Source: Chromera velia (lineage: Eukaryota > Sar > Chromeraceae). From it: 20,040 bases of DNA. The position numbers were made by a program, and so were the translations under genes. The stretch covers positions 75,582 through 95,621 of the forward strand of contig JAHBMJ010000918.1 of the NCBI GenBank assembly GCA_018398765.1, in the 5' to 3' direction. Positions within the stretch are counted from its first letter, which is position 1; each line of letters begins with the position of its first letter. This document shows positions 7,936-19,900 of this stretch, piece by piece. Below the pieces are notes generated by a model. The model ran no database searches and had not been told where the DNA came from. It saw nothing but the letters and a program-made list of their open reading frames with translations.

Positions 7936-10900
7936 ACCCCCCTGTATGCAGGTGTGTGAAGCTTTTCGACCCCTCGGGAGCCGTCCTCACCTCCAGTCCC
8001 TCGGTGGACCTTCCGGCACTCCTCTCGGCAACCAGCAGCCTTACCGAGCCTGCCCAAATACCCACACCTGCACCCACAGCGGCAAACCACTCGGCAGCCC
8101 TCACGGCTTGTCAAACGGCGGGGGGGGGGGCGGGGTACGGACGCCTCGCTGAACCTTCAACTGAGGTGTGTCAGAGAGCCAGCTAGGCGCATGAAGCAGT
8201 TTGGGTGCAGAGCAGGGTAGTGTTTGTGTTGGATGCTGACCTGAAGATGAGAGAGAGAGAGACTATTTGCGGAGACGATTCGGTCTTCAAAGTGAATATA
8301 TGGGACCAGCCAGAGGGAGGATGAGCAGAGGGCGTTCTTTCCGTCTCTTGCTTTCTCTTCTTCATTTGTTGTGAAAATCTGATCAGGCTAGGTGCCTCGA
8401 TTTTCCTTTTCTTCCGAGATCATGTGCTTTCTTTCTCTTTTTCTCTTTCACGTACACTTTCCTTCATCTGTCTGCAGGCTTCGGTGTCGATTCTTGCTGA
8501 GGTCGTTTGGCGCTTTTCGGGTGATGACCCGGACAGAAAGGCGTTGATTGGACTGAGCAGAGCGGTGCGTCGTCTTTTTCTTCTTTTATGCAGGGCGAGT
8601 GTCTAAGCAGCTTCGCAGTTTCTACTCGACTGCCCGTGAGAGAAAAGTTCTTCGTCTGCTCTCTTTCCAGTCAGAAAGGCCCTGAGAGATGCCTCTTTCC
8701 CTTCTCCATTCGCTGAAGAAGGTTTCTATTTCTCTCGACGCGGGACTTTCGGGTTTTGTTCCTGCTAATCCTCTCATGTTTCCTCTTCTGCAGAATTCCG
8801 GGGCGGCGTGGAGGTGGCAGGACGGGACCCCCCCCTTATCCTCTCTCTGGGTCTCCTCCCCTTCTGATGGGCAGAACTGCGCAGCCATCGGGAGGGACGC
8901 GGCGACAGAGCACTGGGGGTGGATCGCTGTGGATTGCGCAGACGACTCCAACGCCTTTTTCTGCGAGTCGGATGTGGATGGTTGGTTTTGTTAGAAAGAA
9001 GCCTTTTGGAATTCCATTAAGAAAATCGAAAGATGTGTGTAGAGCGTTCTTCTCGTCTTCGCAACACGTGTGCCTGCCGTCATTGAAAAAAACAACGAAG
9101 ATTACGACCAATTTTTCGTCTCGGCGAGAAAGTTTTGTCTGAGTATCCAAGTCACAGAGGAAAAGGACAGAACACAATCCCTCCCCCCGCTCTGTTGGAT
9201 CGTGCAGACGTCGCCTTCTCGAATTACTCCTTTGTCGGCCGAGTTGCCCCAATCGATGCCCACAGCACTGTGGTGGCAGGAAGTCCCGGGACTGTCTCTT
9301 TCCCGTCCACAACGGACCTTTGCTCCGCGGCGTGTGATGCCGATACTTCCTGTGGGGGGTTCGTGTTGACCTCAGGGAGTGGGGACGCGAACAAGGGATG
9401 GAGGGAGGGGGCTTCTGACCTGACGTGCCATCTGAAAGCCCTTCCCGGGGTTGACAGCAACACAATTCCATTCCTCAGAGTCCGGGCAGACGAAAGGTCT
9501 TCTTTCTTTATCAAAGGTAAGTGCATGCGTGGTTTGGGGAGGGGTTGCTGTGACATGAGAGAGGGGCAAATAAGTCCTAAGCAGGCGGAGGGAGATGTGC
9601 GAAAGAAAACACGTTTTGGGATCCGGGGGGTTAAGAAACATGTCGATTTCCGTAAAGTTCTGTGAAGTATTTCGTTGCTTGCTTGCTTGCTTGACGATTC
9701 GAATCCAACCTGACGCACTTGTTTTCTTTCTGTCCTCTCTGACTCGATTTTCCTTTCTCCTCAATTGTCGCAGCAAGTGTGGCACCCCTGGGCCCTCCCA
9801 CCCTGTCCCTGACTCGGCTGTCCGGGTCCTCCTTCAACCTCCACGCGAAATTCGATGCACCGATCTCGACCTTCGACGAGTCGAAGCTTCAGTTCCTCGG
9901 TCGGTTTTCAAAACTCACAAATTGGCATCTGTCGCAGCACTCAATTCACCTGCATTGAAGGGCTATGAGTTAGATTTCTGTCTTTATCGGAGAAACTGGA
10001 GTCATTTATGTTTCCCTTCTATGATGGACGTGCAGAAAGGTGTTTTTGTTTTCCGTCCGTAATGTGTTTAAGGACAGAGAAAAAGAAAGCACTGATCGAC
10101 GGAAATCTGCGGTCATTCTCTCTCAGTGCGGAAGGTCTTCTCAGTGCGAATTCCTTCTTTCCGCACTGAACGCGGTCTGTTTCACACCAATGCGTCTAGC
10201 CATGCCTTCAGTCTGACTCGCTTTCTGATCTCCAAATTCCTCTCCGACTTACTCAATTCAAAATTCATCTCCATGCTGCTCTTTTCTCTCTCCCTTGCTG
10301 TCTCTCTCTCTGATTGCAGGCGTTTCTGTGCGGGTGGGAGCAATCAAGAAGACTGGTCAAGCAACTTTCTCTGTGGAAGGTCAGTCAGCACGATAAAGAG
10401 CAAAACAAGTGCCGGCATGATTTTCGATCCTCCTGAGCTCACTTTATCTTTGTCGGAGAAACCTTTATCTCTCTGCTGCACTTCATTGTTTATCTGCCTC
10501 TCTGCCCTCCTGCCTATGTGTGACGCAGTGAGTGCTGGAGACGACGGTGAGGTGACTGTGCGGGCCCTCCAGGGTCTCGGGCGGTCTCTGGCGGGTCTTC
10601 CCTCTCCTGCAGCTCCGACGTCCTTTACACTCTTTGCAGGTAGAATGGATGATTTGTTTTTCTTCAAACTGCCTTCTCTCCGAGCTCGAATAAAAATAAC
10701 ATGGTCTTGTCACCTTAGGCTGTGGGGAAGCTTACAGAATTGCTTAATTGCATGCTTTTGACACCTCGGAGCTGTGCTAACATCATTGTGAGGCAGCTGT
10801 GTTGTTATAAATCCATGTATGCACTCACTGATCGATCTGTAGAGACCTGTCTGTCAAGGCTTTTGTCGATGTGAGAGATCCGCGTATTGAAAGCTGCTTC

Positions 10901-13900
10901 TCTCGTTCACGGTCGTTCCATTCACTTTCAGAAATCGCGAGGTTCTGATGCATACCCTGAGAATCCCTCCCTCTGTGAGAAAGTGCTGCATTACTGTCCT
11001 ACTTAGATACTCTCAGATTTGATTCTTGCTTTGTAGAAAGTTCTCCTATGAGATCCATTAACTTTTTCTTCCTGCTGCATGCAGATGTGTCGTCTTCCAA
11101 GGCCAGAGCTTCACTGATTACGTTCATTGGGCAGACGGACACCATCACAAGCAACGATGCGGCAGCAACAACAGTCATCGAACAGGTCGGTTTGTCCATC
11201 TGCAACAGGCTCACTCCGTCATCGGAAGTTTCTGCCTGTATGAAGAAATCAAAGGTCTATTTTCCAAATGGATGGACGGAAGTTTTTATTCTGCGCTTCA
11301 AATCCCACACCAACATTCTCTGTCTCCTGCTCCAGACATCTATTTCGATTCGGTGTCTCCGATCATCCTCTTGGTTGTGCAGAGTCAGCAGGCTCAAACG
11401 GCAGACGAAGAAGCCGCCCTGGAATTCTACAAAGAAGTTGCGGGGGACACCACAGCGACAACCGGAAGGAGACGCATGCTGCTTGGCGACGCTGACGAAG
11501 ATGGAGATGGAGAGGAAGAGGAACCTTGCATCGGTCTACGGAGAATTTTGTCTCTGTTTCCAGACGCGAATACCAACAGCACCCTCGAAAGACTTCCTCT
11601 CTGCACACGCCATCGGAGAGGGATACAGGAGAACACTGTGGAAGTCGAGAGCAGCACGGCTGGAGGAAGTAGAAGACAGCTCTCAACAACTTCGTCCATC
11701 GTTCCTGGAATCTACTCACTCATCCTCTCCCTAGATCCCTCTGCACTTCCTCTCTCAGGCAGTCTCTCTGCCAACAGCCTGGTCTACGTGCCTTCAGGAT
11801 CAGCCACCACGTCCCTCTGGACCTCTCACGTGTCCTCCACAGGCAGGCAGACCTTCTACGGAGAGAGCAGTGTCACTGACGGGTGCGTTCAGAAGATTTC
11901 TTTTGCCGACTTGCAGCAGAGACGAATTTGAATTGCACAGATGTCATCCTATCGCATTGAGCTTCATTCAACTTTTGAAGCCAACCTGTTTCTCTCCTAC
12001 CCTGCTCTATGACCACAGTAGGCGCCAATGACCCCACCTTTATAACATCTGCAGCCCTCCAACTCACACCTGCACCCGCCCCCCCCTGCAGCTTCACAGG
12101 CGGGATTGCAGTCCATCTGGACCCTTCGTTCGTCTCTGCGAACCCCCAAATTGCAGCCTCGGGGGTGCCCTACGTCATTCTCCAATTCGGTTGGTCGGAG
12201 GAGCACTGAGGGGGCGTACTCATTACCGACAAACAACTGTTTGTCGTTTTTGTTTTATTCCCTAGGCTACCTGCCTGGATAGATCCACACATAAGTCTGT
12301 GTGGAGGACATTTGCTTTATCGCACGAAGGCTCTTTTCTTTCCAAAACACAAAGAAAGAAAATTCGTCCGGCTCTGCAGACAAGGCCGCGATCTTCTCGT
12401 TGTGCTGACATGAAGCCAGAGAATGAAATCAGTATCACATTCCTATTCGGTCATCCTCTGATTGGATGCAAACGCACACGCATTAAGAATGGAACGAGCA
12501 GAGAAACGAACGAACGAATGAGTGAATGAATCAATGAATGAGCAAGTGAATGAATGAGTCAGTGAGTGAGTGAATGAATGAATGAATGCAGGCGACGGGG
12601 GCAGATTTTCATCTGTCTGGCTTGGGTCTTTCAGTGGGGCCGTCGCTGCCTGTAGTTACGAGGCCACGGGGCGTGCGTTTGTTGTGGGGACGCCAGAAGG
12701 AGAGAACGCCTGCAGAAAAGCGTGTGCACGCGCTGGAAGCAATCTCTTTGCTCTGAACAAAGCAGGTACTGCATTCGATGGCCCTAGGGGAGCCATGAAG
12801 TTGTTTACTCCTTTGACCTCCCCTCCGTTTTTCTGTTTTGCGTTGTCTCATGATGAATTTTCATGAAATCCATTTTTCTTTTCTGTCTTTGACAGGAACA
12901 TTCCAGTCCCCAAATCCCTTCCTATGTTTCCTAGTGCAGAGAGTGCGGCAGGCCGCTTTCTTGAGATCGAATGTCAGATTGGAATTCATATCCTCCAATC
13001 ACATGTGTCCTCATTCTGGTGCTGAGTAGAAAATTCGAATTATGACTTTTGCCTGGATGGGATGCAGGCCAGTGCGGATGCGAGAGCGACTGGAGCAAGA
13101 TCGCGCCTCTCGGCCAGGCCTCTACCCTCGGAGTTCCCTGCAGCAGCTCCTCAGATGCGGCCTGTGCTGAGGTCTTCTTAGTTGGAAGTCAGTCACTCAG
13201 GTGACAGACCTTTGCATGTCGTCAACATGACCTCTATCCCTGCATGCGCTCTGTGTGTGCGAGAATAGGCAGAGAAATTGCAAAAACTCCGTACATTGAC
13301 AGACAAAACTCCTTCCAGCGGTTGCAAATAATAGATGAAATAGTTGTAGGACAACTGACTAACTGGGTAAGAACCTACCACAGCCAACTCTCTGCAACTG
13401 TTGCTTGCTTGCCGCACAAAAAACAAACACACAATGTTGTGCAGCACAACACATACATGATAAGCCCCGCACTTCCCTCTCTCAACTGAGTGCTGCACTC
13501 CTGAGTGGACAATGCGCCACGGTGCAGACGATTGTGATTTTTTACCTCTCCTTCTGCTGTCTTGACCTGACCTTACAGGTATTCAGTGCATGTCCGGTCA
13601 ATGGAACTACAACGGCGTGTGTCTCGACAGTTGTCCCTCTGTAGAAGAACTAGTCCCGGGACTCCACCAAAGGGACCCCGATGCAAGCTCTCTTGACGAC
13701 CTAGGCATTGCCTGGATACCCCACCAGTCGGCTAGCGGAGAGAGTTCGTGCCTGCTGATTCATTCGGAGGAACAGATCAACGACTTGTCTCGTACCATCT
13801 CGGGGTTGAAGGCTCCCTCCTCCACCTCCAGATGGCCGTACGTTGGCGCGAAGGCCGCGTGCGAGGGGTTGCTTGGAGGGTCTCTCGCAAAGCTAGACTT

Positions 13901-16900
13901 GCCAGTGAGTTGCCTGAGTGAGCTGTGATGCCAGAATACGTCTAATCAACACAAGCGCTCTCACGAAAACACACGCCATACGAATGTACACATGGAAAGT
14001 GCATGTTGCTAGCCGTCTTTTTCTCAGCTGGCCGACCTCCTGCTTCATCTCTTCATTTGCTTTTCCCTGTCGCCCGTGAAACGTCTAACGCTTTGCCTTA
14101 CAGTCCTTGCACATCAATTTTCACCGTGTGGATACCACCCGTGCAGGAGATGAAGCAAACCCTGGACGCCTTTACGGTGTCCTTCAATTACTCTCTGGGT
14201 GATCTCTGGGTGGCCAGACCAATGCGGTCAGGGGTCAGTCAAACGAAAGCTCATGTAGTCGTGAAATTAAGTGCACTCCTCTTTCGACTTCTCTTCTAGG
14301 GATGAACCCTGCCAGCCATGCAGTAAGCCAGGCTGTAAGAACATTCAATTTGTAGCGATCTGACTGGTCTTCTAATTCTAAGCACGGATTGACCCCTTCT
14401 ATTTGCCAGTCGATGCGGAAGGCTTCCCTCCCTCTGAAGCCGTACAGAAGGCTTCCCTCCCTCTGAACCCGTACAGAAAAGCGGAAGGCTTCCCTCCCTC
14501 TGAAGCCGTACAGAAAAGCGGAAGGCTTCCCTCCCTCTGAAGCCGTACAGAAGGCTTCCCTCCCTCTGAAGCCGTACAGAAAAACGCAGCACAAATCCCA
14601 TCTTCATTTTGAACAAGAAAAGAATCCACACCCATCATATGATCTAATCACATACGTACCTCACTGCATACACACCTTCAGGCAATGGCCATTCCCTCCA
14701 GTGTTGCTTCGTTCTCTGGGAGTTCCTCTCTTGGAGCAGGGTCCTGTCTTGCCCGGCTGGGAGGGAATGACAGGGGGAACGGCACGGTGGGTGCGTTCGA
14801 CTGCTCCGAGGACCTTCAAGGATTCGTGTGCGAAATCAAAGCACAGAGTGAGTCTGTACGTGGAGAAAAGTCGGATGGTGCACTTATACAGAGGAATTGA
14901 CGTTCGCCCAGAGCAAACACACAGACAAAGAGGCAGGCACGCACACACATCACACGCACCCATACACCCACGCGCAGAGACGCACATGTCATGGAACACA
15001 TGCGCAGACAAATAGGATCAACTGGGTCTTGCCGCCAATTGATGCATTAGCTGAATGCGCGCACCCATTCCCTTGGTCTAATGTCTCGTCAGCAGCTTGT
15101 TGGTCTCCCTACCTTCGTGTGTCTATGCCTTGTTGTCGTCTGAAATTGAATCTGTCTTTCTTCACCCCTCTTTTCGTGAACATGCTGGAAGAAGAAAGAA
15201 ATAAATCGACAAGCCCTTGTTCAAAAAAGCACTAAACCACCCATATGTGAGATAGTTTCCTGCCTCCCTTCCTCCCTCCCTGCCTGTCCGCAGCCTCTGA
15301 GAGTTCTTTGACGTCCCACCTCTATGCCGGGCGGGGCACCCCCTTTCTGGACGAGTTGCCTGCTGACGTGCCTGCCAACAGACCCTTCTTCCGACCAGAG
15401 AGCGTCTCCAGTGCCTATACGAGCGGGGCAGTACAATCTTTCCAACTCTCTGGAACTGTAGATCCACATAAGTCTGTCTCTCTGTCTGTCTATCTCTCGG
15501 TCTGCCCGTCTGTCTAACTGTCTGTCTGTCTGTCTGTCGCTCTGTCTGTCTAGTACCCTTCCACTGAGAAAGCACGCCCCCCCCCAAAAAAAACAGAATA
15601 AAATGAAGAAAAAGAAAAGGGAAAAGAAAAGACAATGTAGTCTGTCTGTCTGAAGAAAGGGAGGGAGAAGACGAAACATAAAGTCTGTCTCTCTGGCTGT
15701 CTTTATCTCTGTCTACCTGTGAGTGGTTCTGTTACGAGGTCCATTTGATGTCTGTCGATCACTTTGTTGGTCGATTGGTTTTTGAAATGACTGCAAAGTT
15801 TAAGAAGGATTTCTGCCAGCTGTGTTACTCTTGCATGCTTAATGCCTCTGTGTGCCACGTTTTGTATGCAGATGTGGCACTGAGTATTGCACAGGGTCCT
15901 GCGAAGCCTTCACAGTCAGGGACCTCTCTTCTTCTTCCTCAGGGGGGAAGGGATCCTCAGGGAAGGGACTCTGGGAGTGCAGGTGGGTGGCCTTTGTTGT
16001 GCATGCATGGTGTGTTCAAACAAAGGAGGTTTGTGGAGTGAACTCGGAAGAGTGTCAAACGAAAGGGGTGCCATTTTGTTCCTCAAGGTTTCTGTCTTCT
16101 TTGAGTGATAAACATCGGCAAAAAGAAGCTTGTCGATAGTAGGGCGCTTCATTCTGCGCTCAGCAAAGAAAACGTGAAAAAGCAGTTGAAGTCGATGAAT
16201 TCATGTAGAAATGAATGAATGGCGATGGGGCCCTCGCCTGCTCTTGCTCCTGCAGAGTGTACAGTAGCACCAGCACCTCCACAAGCTCAGGCAGGAGAAG
16301 GAGACGGCGGCTGAGCACCTCAACCACCTCTGGAATGGTTTCCAGCGACCCTGACTACGAGCTTTACTTCAACACTGGTGGGTGGGAATGCCACCGCAAA
16401 GTGTTTTTTCGGTTATTGGAAGGTTTGAAGAGGTTCGAGTCCTTGTGAAAGCTTTTTTGCTTGCGGACTGATGTGGTTGTCAGTGCTTGAGAACGGCCGG
16501 ACACCCGCTTGCCGTATCCCTGAGCCGTTTTTCTTTCGGTCCAAAAAGCGACAGGAAATATGCTCACGTCAGAGGTAGCGTGTCCGATAGAAATCGAAAT
16601 CCGATTCGCCCTTCAGCACACCAGCTACAGTTTCTGTCTTCCATTTGCCGACGTGCTTGCTTGTGTGTCTTCACCCTGTCAGAGGAATAATTCATTCGTT
16701 GCATCAACGAAGCTATCTCCCTCCTTGCCTTACTCTCTGCCTGTGTGCAGCCTACTTTTCCACAGTCGCTCCGACCTTCGACTCGTCTGAAGTCGTCAGG
16801 GCAGCCCCAACGGGCGACAAGCGCTCTGACGCAGATGGAGTTCTGCAGGCACAGGTCGGTATATCACTTTAATGGTGGTAGTTGGGGGAGGAGAATCGTT

Positions 16901-19900
16901 TCGTAGACAACTTATGAATCAAGGCCAGTTGTTTTGTTCGAAAAACTCTTGCTAGCTTTCCTCCTTTTGGAAGTGAACGACAAGGAAGAGACTTCTCGGT
17001 TGTGGACCTGTCTTGGCATGCACACCTGCGTTCTGCAGACCTTGTGCGCAAGCCTTGTCTTTGGATATGGTTTGCGCTCCCTGTCTTCCCTGGAGCAAGT
17101 GCGCCCCACTCACTCGCAAAGAAGTAAAATGTTTATGAAATTCACTACTGAGCCGGATTGTTGACTTGATCCTCGTTTCTCTCGATTGCTTTGCAGGCAG
17201 CCGGGATCGCAGAAACAGAGTGCGGTTTCTCTACGACTGGGCTGGTGGTGTTTGCTGTCCTCTTCTTCATTTTTCTCTTGCCGGGACCTTTCGCACTGCG
17301 CAAAGACTGTAAGTCCCTCGCCATGAACTTGACAGGGAGACAGGCTTTGCATGAGATTTCAGATTTGATGGTGCGGCCCCCGTTTTGTTACATTTTCTTA
17401 ATTGTCTCGAGTTCAGAGCTCATAAATTCTTCATTCATTTCTCCGCATGCGTCTTCCATGTTTTCGTTCTTTAACGCACGCCACAGATATTTCCTTGGTC
17501 CTTCGGATTGCACTACTCATATTGCTGATATGATTACTGCTCGATGACGCACGAATCCAAATGAATGCAGGGAGAGACTGGAAAGCCGAGAAATCCCGAG
17601 ATTCGTTCTTCTTTCCATCGCCCATGACTCTCACTGGGAAGGCAAGCGCAGAGAGTCCTGAAGCCGAAAAGGAAAAAGAAAAGTGGAAGGAAACTTTCGT
17701 TTGGGGACCACGCGTTCAAATTTTATGGGTCAGTTATCAATTCAATAGAAGCCCTTTTTTCTGTTTTGCCGATCGCGTATGGGGTAGAGTACTCTGCTCG
17801 TTGCTTTTCACTGTGACTGTTCTTTCGTACTTCAAACGCTTTGGTACAATGATGTCATTCTGTCTGGTGCTCTTGGCGATTATGTACACCTTGTTCGCTC
17901 CCTTTCTCTTGAAATCTGCACTTCCATCTGTGTGCACACCTGCCGTCTCGTCTCCTTCTCACTCTCTGGTCTTCTCTTGCAGGGAGCTGTGGCTTTCGGT
18001 CCCTTCTTCTATCCTCCCGGGTTCCGGAGACGCCGCGGGAACGCGGTGGTCGAGGAGACAGACAGAAGGGAGAGGCATCTCGTCGCACAATCAATGCGAG
18101 GTCCGTGAGCAAGTGCCTTGGGGGTCAAACGCACAGTGTACACAAGCGCACACATAAACAGTCATGAAGAACATGCACAAATGAAATAATAGTTTGGGGC
18201 TTTCCTGACATCATTCGCATCTTTGCTGTGTTACCGCTTCAGATGAATTCCCTGTCTCACGATTCCATCCCGTTTTTGTTTCACTGAATGTTTTGCGTGC
18301 ACCTTGAAGTGGAGCCTTGTCGCCTTTTGTGCAATCATCCCATCGTCTCTTCTTTTATATGCATAGGGGCGAAATGCATATGTGCACGTGGATCTCAATG
18401 CATGCCAAGCAATTTGGTTGGATGGATGCAGCCCGCACAATGCGAAATTCCACAGGAGGCCGCAGGGAAACGCGCAGAGGAGTGAAGGGGGAGGTCAGGC
18501 AGCATGACCGTTACACACTTCACGCATGCGTACAGCGCTTTGCACTGATGCGTGCATAGACCCAAGCGACGGCCACGTTGTGTTTTTCTGCTCTCACATT
18601 CGGTCAACGTGTCTTTCCTTCTCTGCTTCTGGGGGATCTCTGTCTCTCTCAAATTTATCGGAAGGATAATCTAATGATCCTCTCTCCTTTCTTTTTTTAT
18701 TGTCATTTTCTTTCCTACTGGCAGGAAGACTTCGATGAAGAAATGGACGAAGGCGGGAAGGCATCTGGAGACGCCATCGGAGCACAAGACCCACTCTCCT
18801 TGGTCAGCTTGGTCAGCAGAAGATTCAACCATCATCCCTTTTGCCGAATCACATTGACGCACGGAGGATGCGTCCTTGCGTGTGTCAAAGAATCAACAAT
18901 CATCCGTTTTGCTTAATTGCTTAATTACAGCAAAAGTTTAGAAGCAGGGAATCCTACGTGAGCGTAAACCGACCCGTCAATAATCGTCTTGCGAGAAAAA
19001 CAATCATCCAACAGATAATATAAATATTCCTGTTCACATGATGCCTGAATGCAGACCGGGGTGAACCGGGAGATGCTCACCCTGCGTGCCCGTATGGCGG
19101 CGCTTCTGGAGGCGGGGCGAATGATGCGACTCCAGCAGATTGGAGAGGGGGAGGCGTTTGACTCCGGCAGCGTCGACATTGTGAAGGTGAGTGCCTTGAA
19201 AGTGGAAATGGTCACGGTTGGTGCCTTGAAACATCCAGAGCGCCTCACTGGAGTTCCACTCTTCACTCCTGATTTGCGTCGGCGGTTTCACTTTCGGTCG
19301 CTGCATCCATGGACACGTGATTGACGACGCTTGTGTTCTGCCTACAGGAGATGAGAGCCTTGAAGGATGCGTTGGCAACTGCGGGGGCTTTTCCTGGAGG
19401 GAGGGGGGGTCAGAGAGGGCAGGCTCCAGTAGACCGAATCGCAGCGCTGCGGAATCTTCTCAGAGTGATCAACGAGGATGAGGAGGAGGCTGCAGGGAGC
19501 TCCCTGGAGGGGTGAGTGAATGAATAGAAGCAGTACAAATCATATTCTCGCGTTATACTGCATTCTATCAGTGTACAGAGTGTTGAGAAAGCCTCCGGAG
19601 GCCTCAAGGCGTTCTGTCTCTCAAATGTTCGGTGGTTTGGGCAAGGGGGGAACGCATCATTCTTTGTTTCTTGGTCCGATGTCACAAATGACCAAAGTGC
19701 GTGAAATCTTGATACGTCTTTGGTGTCCAAGGTTTCACTTCTGCATGGGATCTTTCGAATTTGTATGCAGGTATGCGAGTGAAGCAGATCTGAACCTTCC
19801 CACCGACTTTCTTGTTCCTCCACCCTGCGCTGTACCTGTGTACGTCTCTCTGTGCGTTGGTATCGGGGAGGAAAGCGGGGGGGCGGCAGGCGCAGAGTGG

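Noticed and set aside
10126-10761. 211-codon plus-strand open frame
   Set aside because: Frame differs from exons 11 and 12, and crosses their splice sites; no family-like content.
12838-13029. Open frame after a GACAG acceptor as an extra receptor exon
   Set aside because: Joining exon 16 directly to 13068 completes the WSC-like C-x-C pattern, and the open stretch ends in a stop with no donor.
14235-14638. Minus-strand open frames with a repeated peptide
   Set aside because: They are translations of the intronic minisatellite; all three frames are open because the units lack stops, and no start or splice context supports coding.
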